Of a stretch of 64,000 bases of DNA, positions 24,301 to 39,300 are shown piece by piece. The notes below the pieces were generated by a model, which saw only the letters and a program-made list of their open reading frames with translations, had not been told where the DNA came from and did not search any database. Source of the DNA: Corella eumyota (Eukaryota > Chordata > Ascidiacea > Phlebobranchia > Corellidae); the NCBI GenBank assembly GCA_963082875.1, contig OY720102.1:13366990-13430989 (forward strand), in the 5' to 3' direction. Each line of letters opens with the position of its first letter. The stretch's first letter is position 1. The position numbers and the translations under genes were made by a program.

Positions 24301-27300
24301 TCAGTTACTTCTACGTGCAAAAGCGACAAATTTACATTGGTTCTTCGGGAATTAGATTCCCGTTTTATGTAATGAATTGCATAATAAAAAATATTTGAAA
24401 TGTAGCATTTGACTTTATGTTTTACATATTCTGATTTAAAAAAGTATAGAAATATTAATTCTAAATAAAAGGTTAAGTACAGAAACTTATAAAGTTAAAA
24501 ATGATTTTAATTTTTATTTTAAGTAGTCGAAAAATTGTATCTACCTCATTAAAACTGTTGCGATCAGTTTAATTCTTTCAAATACGTGAGTTAGCGAAAA
24601 TAGAAGAGAGTTGGTTCGCAAGCCGTTTAGGAATGCGATTAACGCTCCATGTAAAAGGGCCTATTGGCATATTTAGTTGTCTTCTAAAAATTATAACTGC
24701 CAGCATGAGGTTAATGCTTTTATAGATAGCAGTTCGTTAAGCCATTAACAAATATGGCAGGTATTGGTCCCAGTCTTTTTGATTGATGTCGATGTACATA
24801 GATAACTGTGCAAGTATGGTCCGGTTAAAGCGCTCAACCATTCCATTACTTTAAGCATAATAAGCAGTAGTCTTTGTTTTAAATACGCCAAATGATTTTA
24901 AAATTCCTTTAAATAAAAATGACTTGAAGTTGGAGCTTTGATCAGAAAATAGTTTGCAGGGAACCCCAAATTGTGTGAAAAGTTGCAAAGCTAAAACATT
25001 CGGCTACAGTTTTTGCTTCCTGGTCAGTCAGGTATGGGATAAGCCCCTGGCCATTTAGAAAAATAGTCCATAGCTACAAGTTTGTAGCGATTACCTTTTG
25101 TGGTACAAAGCAAATGGACATAGCACGTCGATTGCAGCTCTTTTTATTGGATATCCCACCATGTGTAATTTTAGTGAAAATTTTTATTTTCTCATTGGAC
25201 CTTTTTGATAGGCACACAGTTCACAAGTTTTGCAAAAAGTAATAAGATTTAGCCGCTTGATTTAATGGTGAAATTATGTCCCATTCAGGCCGTACATTAA
25301 TTTCTTTGGCCGCCAAAATCACTCTAAAATATTGGGATTGTTCCGTTGTGCCTCCAACATTTTTTGTCACGCTGTTACTGTTGATTCCGAAGCAGGTTCC
25401 GTTGTTGTTGCCACGTTAACCTTGATTATTTCTTCCTGATATTCTTCGACTTTACTACACAATTTACATGATTCACCAGAAGGGTGCCGTGATAACGCAT
25501 CAACATTGCTGTGTTTAGACCTGCACGATAAATAATTTTAAAATCATCTTGCTGTAAACGCTCCATCTAGCGAGTCATTTGGCATCCAACTTTTTAAATT
25601 AAGCATAGCTAAACTAAAAAGTACTTTTGTTAAATGGTTATTTGTTACACAATATACTAATTTGTTATTACTGCTTAGTTATTGATAACCATTAAAGTTA
25701 AAATTTAATTAGAACAAAAAAAAACATCTATATTTTTATAAATAGAATAACTTAGACCATAGTTGATATTTTAACTAAACAAATGTAAGTTTAAAAATAT
25801 TTAACGCTGGCATGGTATTCAGAAAACGGCAACCAGTTGGCAGTTACATACACCGTAACAAACCCGATAAACGACGATATTTTGCATATATTTCTCCCCC
25901 TATCTTAGCATGGTGTACTATTAAAAAAATTAGATCAATGAACTTATATTAATAAAAGCTTAATGCAACGGAGATTAATAAGTTTAATATCGATTTTTAA
26001 AGTTAACTTTGTTAATTAACAATTAACAGATTATTGGAATATTTAAGTAAAATAAATGTATCATATTATTGCAATATAATACCACCTGTAAGAAACATTG
26101 TTTTAATCCAATATTTTTTACTTTAAAAGGTTCTACTTCTAATGAAAATGTACAACTGAGATCCTCCGCTTCAAATCAGGTTTTAACTTTAAAGTTGTCA
26201 ATAAATATAAACATGTTTAAACTAAATAACAATGTTTAAATATTGTTTATGATAATTAATAGGATTTTGGACTTAGTTTGAATGATAAATATCTTATTAA
26301 GTTAATAATCTCTTTACTTATACGTCATTAGGAAACGAGAATGTTATTTAGCGAGAAAATTCGATATTACAAAACAATATCATATTACAAAATCACTTTT
26401 AACGAACGAGATCGCACAAAATTTAGCGAGTAGAATTTACCGTTTGTTAACTTAGCGACACACCGAAAATATCTTTGCGGTACATAAATACTCATATGTT
26501 ATAAACTAGTGGACTCGCCACACTTAGTGTGGCACTTATGTTGTACAGTTATCCATTAAGACCAGTCCAATTTTACCATGGCCTATATAAAATATTCTTT
26601 TTGAAAAATTGTTCTTATCGGTTCCCCTTATTTACTAATAATATTTTTATTATAAAATTTGATTAAAAATGAATTTGCCCTTATTTACATTTAACGCACA
26701 CGCCGTCACTTATCGAACGTTTATCGCACATTTAAAGCACAATTTACCCTTATTTACATTTAAATTTGTTTTACATTTGCCCTTATTTACATTTGAATTT
26801 GCTCTTACTTATATATTTAACGCACACGTCGTCACTTATCGCCTTTACCTGTTAAAAGTCTGCAATAAATGAATTTAAATATTTAAAAAATGCGGTTTTT
26901 GCTATCTTTATTTAAGGAACTATTTAAACCCGAAAGTACTAAAAAAAGATTTTGTTTTAAAAAAGCACGGTTAAAACCGATCACAATTTAAATGAGATAC
27001 AGTTAAAACGAAACAAAAGGGGTAATTTTTTATAAAGAAAAATAATTTAAATGGACACCACTTATTATAAATAAAAGTATTACAATCAGGCATCCGAAAT
27101 TTCTGGGGTTAGATCCCCTAAAAGTTCTTCCGACATTGAATTTGCTAATTCTTGAGAAAGTACCAGCAAGTTTTCATATTTGTCTTTAATATCTATCTCC
27201 ATTTTTTTTTTATTTTCATTTAAATTGTTTAATTCTTTATTTAATTTAGTAATCATGGCTTGATTTTGATTATGCTGAGATGCTATAAATCTTTTAATTG

Positions 27301-30300
27301 TTCCAAATTCTTCCATAACGGTATGCAAAATTTTGTTTGAAATTTGTACGCCTGTTTCGTTTTTATTTGTTAAAAACGCGACCATGGCTCTGTTTATATC
27401 CAGTTCTAACTTATTCTTTGTTTGATTAATCCTTTGAAGCATTTCTTCCATATTCAACAATATTTTAAATGTAAATTATCTGGTAATTGATTACTTTAAA
27501 AAAAGGAAGAAAAAAATATTATTATTATTATTTGCAAAAAATAAATAACAAATTTTTACAATAATTCGTGTGCACTATTTACAATAATTCGTGTCAAATC
27601 AAACAGCCCAATTAAATCAAACAGTCCAAGGTTTAATTATTTAAATATTTTCAGCAAAATTGTTTAAAAATTCATTAATCTACAAAATTTCTTGATATAC
27701 AATGTTTCTTATTGCTGTTGGGGGAAACCCAGATTTGCTTTTAATGGAAAATTTTATTTTATTTGGGTTGCCTACCCTTGAGGCAGCAACATATAACTGC
27801 CCATGCGTAAAAACTGGTTCCTCTAACCAGATACCAACTTTTTTTAATGTTTGACCCTGACTTTTGTTAATAGTCATTGCAAAAGCAACCCTTATTGGGA
27901 ATTGACGACGTTTCCATTGAAAAGGAAAATCGTGATCTGATGGTTGCAATGTTACTCTAGGTATAAAAACCTCTCCACCAGCATTTTTCCCTGAAGCAAT
28001 TTTGGCCATTAATAAATAAATTTTTTGAACTCCCTGTACGATTAGATTTGTTCCATTGCATAGACTTTTGTTTCATTGCATTTTGGGATTAAGATTTCGT
28101 AACAAAATAACCGGCATACCTATTTTTAAATGTAGTTGGTGTGGTGGTAGTCCATTTATATTTAAAGAATTAAGATATTCTGTTGGAAATCTTGTACAAT
28201 CATTTACTTCTTCTGTACTGTCTGCACTTGTACAAACAAACATATTGCCAGGAAATAGATTTGACACGACGTAGTTTATTTCATCTTACTACACTGTTTT
28301 GGGGAGCCAAAATTGATCTTTCTGCCATCCAATTAAGATCATGGCAATATTCTAAAAAATTTGGGTAAATCCATTCGATCAGTTGAAGCATTGAATTTCT
28401 TATTGTTGTTTTCGTACTATCATCAATTGAAAAGCAAAGCTCAGGGGGTAATTCTATATAATCTGTCTTTGAAGTAATTTATATTACCATTACCTAGTCT
28501 TAACAGCCAGTCGTCAAATTTAAGTAAAGCAGTGCTACTACTATTAAGTAACACTCTCATGTTTTTTGATAAATGGTGTACGCTGATATTTGGCCATAAT
28601 TTTGATTTTTTAAATGAGGCGTTAATTATTTGGGCATGTGATCCATGTTTGACTACAGGGAGAATTTGTCTAAAGTCTCCAGCTAATATTACAATTTTCC
28701 CACCAAATAGCAAACTATTGTTCATTATATCTTGCAACGTGCGATCAAGTGCCTCTAGCAAACTTTTATTTGCCATTGGTGCCTCATCCCATATAATAAC
28801 CTTTGCCATGTTTATTAGTTTAGCTGTTGAACTTTGTTTTGAAATGCAAAATGTTAAATTTTGATTACAATGTAGAGAAGCTTTAAATCTGGAATGAAAT
28901 GTCCGGCCACCAATAAGCAACGTAGCAGCGATGCCGCTAGAAGCGACAGCTAATGCTATAACTTTGTCCTTTCTGTTTAGAGGTGCGAACTGTTGCCAAC
29001 AAAGCATTAAGCATATATGTTTTTCCTGTACCTCCCCTAGCGTCAACAAAAATAGCGAGAGGCTCGTTTTTCTTTAGCGACTGTAATACTTTGCTAACAA
29101 TTTCGCTTTGTTCTTGAGTGAGAGATTGTGAGCTATTTAAACAGGGATTCGCAATTTGAATAAGTGTATCCCAGTCGTAACTTAACTCCTGTTGAATAAT
29201 TAACGGAAGTTGCAAATCTGTAATAGTGTTATTAAAAATGTGTGCCTTTGCTCGCTCATCCGGAGTAATAATTGGTAGTTCAAAGTCATATAAATTCTTT
29301 CCATAATTGTTAAGTCTTTTTTCAAGATCATGCAAGACCAAAACTTTTAAAAAACTTTCAGTAATTTGATCTGATCCATTCTGAAAGTCGTCTATCCAGT
29401 ATAAATAATGTTTATTAAAAAGTTCTGCAGGGTTACAAAACAACAAAATCGTAACAAAAAGTTCTTTTATTTGCGGACACATATTTGTTTGTTCTGCTTC
29501 AGTAAGTAAGTTTTCCCACTCATTGTCATCCTGTAAAATACCAAGCTTTCTACATACATCTTGAAAAGTATCACATTTATAAAAGTTAACTATTTTCAAA
29601 GCATCAAATGATGATTTACCCTTGCAATGGCTATGATGCAATAAAATTCTTAGGTAAAATACATCTCCTGCTAGTGGGTGAATAGTATATATTCTGCCTA
29701 TGCTTGAAGAACGATTTTTTCTTTTTGTCCAAACATTTTTGGTATAAGTAAAATATTCTGGGAAATCGCAGTATGTAATAGAAGTATTAGAATTGTTTTT
29801 GTTGTATTCAAAAAACATGTCTAATTCTGTAGCTTTTGGCCCTTTTTCAACAGTTTCCTTTTCATTGCCCTCTTAATATTTTAGTTGCTGATTTGGTAAA
29901 TGAACTCGAAGCGCTTGTACAGCAGGAAAACGCTTACTCATGTGAAAAGAAAAAAGTCGCCAACATGCCTCGCTCGACCCAATTGACCGCATGTCTTGAT
30001 ATTCGTCGATTTCGTTTTTTGTTTGTGCCAAGTTTTTTTGTGTTATTTTTACCATCGCTCTATCAGATCCTTTATGGATGTATTTAAAAAGATACTTAAC
30101 AGCAAGGGAAGAAGAGCAAAATTCAACGTTAATATGGGCTTCATAACGCAAAGTGCAGTATGGATTAAAAGGGACCACCCAGCTATTGTTAATGATTTGC
30201 CCTTTGTATTCAACCTGTCGTCCAAATTCTTCGGGAGACCGTCGCATATACGAAGGATAGATTGTATTTTCATTCCAAACTGAACGTTGTATAAACGGTT

Positions 30301-33300
30301 TTGGAAATCCTTTACTACATGCGCCATTTCTCATACACGGCAAATTGCTTCTAATAAAGCCACATGGGCCATGAATCATATTTTGCAAAACTATATTTTG
30401 CAAACGTTCAGCTTGTTTTTGTTCACATGATTCATTAGGAAAAGAATTGGGATCTGGAGGAAGTTCTGCAGAAATTACATTATCGACATCGTCACATGTT
30501 CTTAATCTATCTTGTTCATCGAGTATGAGCAAAATGTGGCTATGTGGAAGACCCCTTTTTTGAAATTCGATAGTATATATATAAGCAGTAATTTTTCCAA
30601 AAAGATTTTTATTTTTTACTTCTTCCATAAATGCAATTAATTTACCATTGAACACCCTCGTTACAATATCAGGCCGGTCAGCGGGAGATTGGCCAGGAAA
30701 TAGTGAGTCTGTAATTTCCTTCCAATTAGGATTACATGTAAAAGTAATAAAAAAGTCTGGTTTATGGAATTTACGAACTATTGCCATTGCATCTTGAAAC
30801 CTGCGATGCGTGTCGCGGGGACCACCAGAAAATGAAGGTGGTAAAATTAAAGGTCTACCCACCCCTAGCGTATTTTCTTTTTGAACATCGTGTTAATGTA
30901 CGGCATCACAAAGATTTGAATATAATTCCGCACGAATTTTTTTTTGATTATTGCGAATGTAAAATAGGCGTTGATTTTCAGCAGTTGCAAACGCAACACA
31001 GCAATATTCTTGAAAAAGACGCTTGGCTTGGAAAAGAGAAGGCGACTGTCGTATACGCTGTTTAAGATGATAACAATAAAATTCTCTTGCAACGAATCTC
31101 TTTTTTGTAGCAGTTTTGGTTGTTGGGTTTACCTGTTTAATTTCCAAATGCCATCCATCTGTTCCTTGTGGAAAAAGAAGAATAAAATGAAGCGGGTTTG
31201 CAGACCTGTGTGTGTCTTGTATGGTTTGTAATCCGCCTTCTCTAAGATGAAGAAGTAAGTCTCGTCTTCCTGGTTCATCATCAACAAATACAGATACTTC
31301 CTTAAAACTTTTATTATAACGTCGAACATGCTCGCCATGTGGTCGGGCACTTTCACATATCACAAGTTTTGCTCCAATAACATCGGAACCTGGAATTTCA
31401 CATGCTTGAATAAAATCGGATATATAAGGATTACATTTACGAAGCTCACTTTGTAATATTTTTAATAATTCTAAAAGAATCTGGCGCTGGTTTTTTGTAG
31501 TAGAAGACGGAAGAGGTATATTTGCAAGTCGCAGCGACGCTTCTTCAAAATCATGGTCAGGATCGTGAATATACAATTGTGCAAATTTGGGTGAATTAAA
31601 ATCACCTTGAAGAGGACCTATAAAATTGTACAATTTCCCTTGTATAACGACGCTTGGATTCCAGTTATGGTGACCTAACGGATTCGGAGGAAGTTTCACT
31701 TTTTGTGAAATTAATGCAAGCGCGTTATTAAGCTGTCGGGAATAATCACGAAAAACTCGTGCATTTAATGTATCTGCTTCCCACAGATTAGCAAACACTT
31801 GTGGTAACATAGGAAATGGTCGTAGTACAATTTTACCCCCTGAACAGCAAAAGTTCTTAGATTCATGATGCCAAAGCCGTGCTTTGCAAAATATACATTC
31901 AACATTTAAAACACAAACATTTTATAACTTACAGAGCGCACTTCGTGGACACCGAAAAACTTTTAGTGTTAACTAACGCACTGATTTTTCTTCTTTTACT
32001 ATTTTTTTTATTAGTGTAAGGTATTTTATTTGCACAAAAAACTAAAAAAAATATTTAATATAACATTTAAGGGCGATGTAAAACTTTTTTCTGTTATGTA
32101 AAAGTCCGATTTAAAAACTTTAGGCTATGCGTAAAAAAGTTTATAAAATTTATTAGCGCAAAGTCTTAAAACTATGTTGGTAACTTTTTTTAATATAAAT
32201 CCAATAAATTATAGTAAGTCAAATTTATTTTAAACATTTTAATTTAAATACTTTATACGAAACCTGATTAATAAATAAGTGTAAACAAAAAACCTAATAT
32301 CAATTTTTGTACAATAAATATTCTTTATGCAAGTAATTATAAAATTGTTCAACTACAGTCCTATTTGTTCATTTAACTGTTCACTCAGTCTATACTTAGC
32401 ATAATGGAATAAAAGCGCCTTTTAAAATCGTTAATTTGCACCTGTTAAGAGCACATTCCACATGTTTTTTAAGTCAAAAATTTCACATTTTTAATTTTTC
32501 TTTTTTTGCATTTATTTGCAGGGGATTTTTTCTTCTTTGCCGTGATATTAAAAAGAAACGGTGCGAAATTTTAAAGAGAAAAATTACATTCTTTTTAGCG
32601 CATGCGATCGGAGAATAGCGCACGCGATCGTTTTTTACATTTCTCTTGTTCTCTTTAAGATAATAGAAAGAAACGTAGCGGCAAATTAAAATATAGTTTT
32701 GCTTATTACGGCTAACCCTTATAAAACATTAAAAAAGTAATAAGCCTATTCCACAGAAGAACATATATTCCAGCTATAGGCAAAAACTCGAGCAACAATT
32801 AATTGTAGTTATTCCGTGATGGAGCGCACAAAATTTAGAAATCCATATATATATATAGAAGATATGAATTTAGTGACAGTATAAAAGCAACCTTGTGGAT
32901 ATGATGTGAAATCGCCGCTTTGACATAGCCCGTAATATTGTTTAAAAACGTAAAAAACGTCACTTTGCGTAGCACGTAATCCCTTTTTTGCACTTATTTT
33001 TAACGAACTAGGTGGTTTTGTATTATCGAATTTAGTTACTGAGCAAGATAGCTTGTTAAAATTTGACGCATTAGTGAGATCGTTAAATTTAACTTAACAA
33101 GTTTCGTAATGTCGTTCCAGGAAATCAATAAAAAGTCTTCGTAGTTACTTAACTAAAGTCTTACTGTTTATAAAGGAGCAACCTGAAGCATTACAAACTT
33201 TAGATCCATGTGAGGTTGATCCAGAACCAAGAAGAAGACAAAATGAAGGTAAGTTTAAATCTTGTTTATAATATGAAAGTGTTTTGGTATATGTTTATCT

Positions 33301-36300
33301 TTGATATGAGTAGACCGACTTCACAGTTTAATCTTGTATCGAATGTAAATGTCTTTATTAAGTTTGGTAATTTTAATCTGCTTATGTGTTTAGTAATAGC
33401 AAAAGTGACTAAGTTTGTCACCAACAAAATAACACTTTAAGATAAATGCAAATGGAATTAAACCTTAAACCTTGTGTGGTAATACCTAATAATATAACCA
33501 CTGGTATCACTACATAAAGTACTGTGTTTGATTTTTACAACTAAGTCACTTACATAAAAGTGACGAAACTTACTAAAAATTAAGATAACACAAGGTGGAA
33601 ACATGTTATCGCTGTAATAGATAACAACGGTCTATATTTGTTACAATACTCACTCCTACTTAACTAAAAGTTAATCAGCAGGTTACTAAGCTGGCAGTAT
33701 TATCGGTTTTGACTCGGGTTATTAATGTTTATTTTGTTAAAGTTAATAAAAGTAACTGTGCATGGTTATGCTGATACTGTATATTTAACTTTAAATATAA
33801 TAAATGTATTATATAGTTGTGTTGTAACACAAGCCTTTCCTCTTTTAAGAAACTTTATTAATTTCAAACAACACAAATTGGCATATACACAAAAATACTG
33901 TTTATAAATTTGACTTTTGTAATCAGCCCCAACGTTAACAAAACCCTTTTTATACTTATACTTAATACCATAATTTTGTAAAAACATTGTTTATCTCATA
34001 ACACAGTCATTAATTAATTGTTTACGCTCTTTATAAACCAAGGGCTAGTGGTTCAATTTTAATGTAAATTCTACACCATACAAACTTTTTTTAAATGGGT
34101 CAAATCCTGGATAAACACTATTAATTAATCGTCAAATATTTTATTACATTTATTAACTGATATGTAATTTATTATGCAGGCACACTTATTGGTTGTAAAC
34201 TAAGTTGTGTGTGCCTGACTTTTTGGTACACTTGTGCACTTAAATTATATTATTTACAATACAATGTACCATATGTAAGAACTAATCTTATATTACTACT
34301 ACGATAAATCATATTAAATAAACTTATTCAGCACATTTATGCACCTGAATGGTATAAAGTGGTTACGCAATGCGAGTACGGTTTGAATTTTGTGCATCAC
34401 CCTGAGTACGGATCGACTAGCAACCACAATAGTTATTCTATAAAAAATATTTAAAACAAATAATAATATATAACTGTGTTGTTTTAGGTAATTCTTTATG
34501 TGAACAACTCTCTGAACTATGTTTTGAGCAAGCTAGTAGTTTTGCAAATGAATTTTGCTCTCCTATCCAGTTAGACAAACAATTAGAATATGTTGAGTTA
34601 AAATTTGCTGAATATTCTTCCACTGATATTAAAGATTTAGATTCAGTTGATCACTTTCATACGAGAAAAGAACAATTTGAAAGAATGTCCAAGTTAACTC
34701 AACCTGGCTATCACTTTGGTACAAAGATTAAGGTAAATGAGGTATTTGAATTAGCAAAAAGAAATGCTGAAGCAGCAGCTGAACGAAAATTCAATAAAAC
34801 GACAAAAAATGAAGCTAAACGACTTGAATTAGACAAGAAAAAAAGAGACTTTACTAAAATACATTCTAAAGTCGTGGCTCTTGTTGGGCACGCAGGGACC
34901 GGTAAATCAACTTTTATTAAAATTCTGATTCAGGAAATTTTTTCTGAAAATAGCGACTTTCTTCAGAATATAAAATTTATATTCTGCATTATTTTGCGAT
35001 CAGTTGATTTTGATGAAAAATTGTCGATTTTCAGGTTTCTTGTTGCAAATTCATCTATAGATTGGAATCAACCAGAGTCTACTGATGTAGAATCATTTAA
35101 TTGCATTAAAAACAGTTCTGACACTATCCTCATCTTTGATGGACTGGATGAAGCTGATAGTACTACCTTAGGGAAAGCACCCAAAAACTTGGTATCTACA
35201 AATGGCTCTGCTGAAGATTTTCTAAAAAACATTTTTACTGGAAAGTTATTTCCCAATGCTTATAAGTTTATCACTTCTCGACCAAGGCAAATGTATGAGT
35301 GGCATCCTTCTTGCAGACCTATCTTAGTGTTAAAGCTACTTGGTTTCAATAAGGAAGCACAAGAAAACATTTGCTGGCAAATATGTGGGGAAAATTCACC
35401 TAAAGTCTTAACCTACTTACAAGATCATCCAGATATTGATGCTTACAATTATGTTCCTGTCAACTGCATTCTATCCATGCACTGCATCAATCAAGCAATT
35501 TTGTCCGGCTCTGTAGTTAATCTAAAAACTATGACAAATGTTATGCTTACTTCTTTAAAGCATTATATGAGATCAGATCATTTTCCTGACAACACAGAAG
35601 TTCTTGAGAACGAATTTAAAAGTCTAGCTTATCTTGCATGGAATGGGTTTAAAAAGAAAAAAATTTGTTTTAATCAAAAAGACATTAAAAAGGCTGGAAT
35701 TACAAATGAAATGCTTAAAACTTTTCTTGACACTTTTGTTTATGATTCGTCAAACATGAAAGTCAAGATACTTGAAGGAGACAAGCGAAGCAACTTCAGT
35801 CATCTCACCTGGCAAGAACTGTTTGCTGCTATGTATTTATTCTTATGGGCAAGTCTGGATAAATTTCAAAAATGTGTTCCTAAGTTTTTCACTAGTCGAT
35901 GGGAAGTAGTCACAAAATTTCTGTTTGGGTTCTACAGTTCCAAGGATTTGTCTGAATTTCAATCTGGTTCGTCAAAAGCTTATGATGAGAAACGAGCTGT
36001 TCTAGAAACATATGCTAAAGATTTGTGTAAAAATGTTAATTCTTCATCAACTATCATTGAACTTAGCAGTTATTTGTATGAATCCAACGATGATGACCTC
36101 AACCAATCTGTTCTAAGTCTTCTACCTGATCATTTAAAACTTGAGTTTCAAGAGACTTTATTGCCAAGTGACTACATTTATCTTGGCTACTTGTTTGAAC
36201 AACTGACCAAACCCCTTTCTTTAAAGATGAGGTTAGGAATAGGAGTAGGTGACCACTCTCAAGTGCCTAGTATCTTTAAAGGTTTAAAAGTAAAGGTAAG

Positions 36301-39300
36301 CAAAAACATTATTGTTATTTTGAATATAATGCCCAGGTGAAATTTAAACAGAAATTTATTTACTTAAGTATATAAAATCACCAAAATATATAAATTTGTA
36401 TTCAATATTATTTTAATAATTCTTATTGTTAAAACTTTTTGTTTGAATAAGTAATTTTGTAGGTATAACAAGTAATTTTGTAGGTATCGCAAGTAATTTT
36501 GTAGGTATAACAAGTAATTTTGTAGGTATAACAATTTTTTTGTTTTAAATTAGTAATTTGCAATTCTGTAAAAAGAAAAATTATAACAATGCTCATATTG
36601 TTTAACAATGGTCCATTGTTGAGATACAATCCCCCATTTTGTACTTTCCCCAAATTACATTATTCAATAAATAAAAGTTTTATTAAATTCAACAAGTAAT
36701 GTTTCTTTAAAGTAACAGTAAACAATTAAGTTTGGCACAATAACATGTAGATGAAATGAAAAAGATCCAATATGTCGGTTAAATTTCACTTAATTACTTA
36801 TTTTATTAACAAGTTGGATTATATAACTTGGTTCTATATTAACGTATATGTTGTTGTAGTTGTAAAATTATATATAAAACTTTATCAATTTTGGTGGTGT
36901 AGTTAGTCTGTCTTAAAAGTTAAAGTTTTGTCCAAATATTAAGTTAAATGTTACTAATTACTTATTGAACTTATTTAAAACAAAATTGTATAAAAAGTAG
37001 TAAAAATTTTATAATAAAACATATAGATATAAATGTATTTACACACACAAAATAAAAAGGATATAAGTTGACTGGTAAAAAAAAGTTGATCATTAAGTGA
37101 TTATGTATTGGCAGGTTGATGTCATATCAATCTAATACAAAAACTGCTTAAAATGGGCAGCTTTATAATACTATAAAGGTGAATTACAAAACTATTGGGG
37201 TAAAATTAAAAGCAGGGGGTAAATATATAAAATTACATCCTCACTAGGGGGCATGCTTTGTAAAATAAATCGTTTATTATCCAGAACTCTGTTATAATTG
37301 TTAAGGTGTCTTATATTGTTGTTTTTTAAAATCTATAAAAATGTATTTAAATTCTTATGTATTGATTAACACAGTCGATGGCAACAAATATTACAAGTTT
37401 ACGTAACAAGTCTTATTATTTACAATTATAACAAAGAAAACAGAAATCGATGTTAACTTTAAATTTGCTTCACATAAAAAACCTCCCATAAAATATTGAT
37501 CCAAACAAAGCTTAAAATAATTTGTTTTATAAACTAAAAAGTTGGGTTAAAATAATATTTACCCCCATATTATTGCTGGGGATTTTATTATTACCCCTAA
37601 ATATTTTTGTACTTACTGGGTTAATTGCAAAGTATTGTTATATAAATATCGGGGCTTGAATTAATGGAAGTTATCAAAACTAAATTTTAAATTTATTTAA
37701 ACTAGTTTTAAATAAAAAATAAAATGTTGGTAATTAATATTTTAATTTAAAATGCTAATAGTTACTATTTTATAAAGAATATATTTTTTAAATCTTTTTT
37801 ATAGGTAATTAAATTAAAGTAATCTTAAAATTAAGTAAAATATAAATTTTGTTTTAGATAAAGTTGGACTTATCACTTAACAAAATCGGTGATAAAGGTG
37901 CAACATTACTGGGTGAGGTTATTGACAAGTTTGAGGAACTTGATATTAGTTTTTGTACCATCACAGAAGTTGGTGGATTGGCCATTGCTAGATCTTGTTT
38001 AAAATTAAAAACTTCTGTAAGTATATTACTTTATTAATTGGTATTTTTTAATTAATTTATTTTTTAAACAAACTAAATATTCAAATAACAATTATTTTTA
38101 AAATTGCTTTATGTAAAAACAAAAAAATTTTTGTTTAATTTTATAGAGATTAATTTTATTTTTCTATTTAATTTGATAGAAAAAAGTTCTTTTTATGCTA
38201 CTCTTTATTAAAAACAGGTTATTCGCGATAAAATAAATGCAGTGCACAGTTAAAAATTACCAAAGTTAAATAATCAACATTAAACTACCATGCTCAATCA
38301 GAGAGAAATACTTGCGCGCCGTTAATTAGTGCGTAAGCACAATTAATTCAATCAACCCCTGCGTCACAAATTATTCATACCCGCTACAAGCTTGCTGGCA
38401 CTAAACACTAAATTAGGTATCAAACCCCAAATGTAAAACATTTTTCCTCCCACCAAAAAAGATGTTGCCCACGACATTAAACAATCCGGTAAAATACAAG
38501 CAAGAGAACAATGAAATCTTGCAACACATAGACATCGGTTAGAAAATAAACATAAATAACAAAGCAAACGTAACTACTTCCGATAATTTTTTTTAACAAA
38601 TTACTAACAGTAAATATCATATTAGCAAAAACAAAACACTAAAAACAAAAGGGAATAAACATTAAAAATAGGCACTGGAATGTAACAAAATGTCAACCTT
38701 CAAGTGGTTTATTAAAGCAAAAAAAAAAAGGAATTGAAACAGTGAAAACAAAACTTATTTTATTAGGAGAAAATAAGACAAATACAGAATGCAAAAAATA
38801 CAAGTAACATGTAAACAATAATTTCACACAACTTTAAAACTCTTATATATATGACAACAAAAACATCTAATAATCCCCTTTAAAAACAAAATATGTGTGT
38901 AAAGTGTAACTAACTGTGTATATTAATTGTAAATATCGCTGAATATGTATGTTAACAAGAAGGCGACTCAACATCTGGATAGTAAACTGGGTGCGGAACC
39001 TGGCGTCGAGGTCTTAAAAAGCGTGTTTGAACGTTGTCAGGGTCAAAGTCAGGTATTGTGTTACTTGATTTCTTTGATGTTCAGTAGATGTTGGGGCAGG
39101 ATTTGGGGTAGCATTAACGTTGTCGCTGAAGTCTGCTGTTGTGGTTGAGTTTCATTGGCGTAGGAAAAATATTGAACACAAGGTGCGGATAAAGGAATGT
39201 TAAAGTTTTCTGCATCTGGAACCATTTTACCATGGTTGTCATCGTTATCGTCAAAATGACAGTAGTCGCCCAGACTTTTCTTTAGACGATTACGATGAAC

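Larger units (their letters stand above)
26506..32862 (-). mobile_element. Helitron, 6.36 kb, with both termini
   Basis: On the minus strand it starts TCTTCTATATAT after an A and ends in a hairpin (GCCACAC/GTGTGGC) followed by ten or so bases and CTAG, then T. That fits the Helitron rule of insertion between A and T, with 5' TC and 3' CTRR. It encodes a Helitron replicase-helicase (27,680-31,900) and a separate coiled-coil frame (27,086-27,460). A 1.2-kb internally deleted copy with the same two ends lies at 61,583-62,766. It sits in intron 4 of gene A, antisense to the gene. The replicase carries several disabling changes, so this copy is not autonomous. Confidence 0.9.
26320..33119. mobile_element. 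TIR element (GTAATGTCG ends) interrupted by a Helitron
   Basis: The two outer parts, about 26,320-26,505 and 32,863-33,119, match the element at 58,176-59,424 in gene B (shared GCAAAATTTAGCGAGTAGAA left; GAGATCGTTAAATTTAACTT right). The right end reads CGTAATGTCGTTCCAGG. The middle is the Helitron. The left end is less conserved than in gene B. It is a non-autonomous DNA transposon, later split. Confidence 0.65.
36296..37857 (+). other. gene A intron 6
   Basis: Contains the 21-bp tandem repeat (36,449-36,534), one copy of the conserved stem-loop (36,601-36,630) and about 1.1 kb of AT-rich sequence with no other recognised content. Confidence 0.6.

Noticed and set aside
29836-30283. Plus-strand frames across the Helitron
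   Set aside because: Shadows of the minus-strand replicase, whose motifs are clear.
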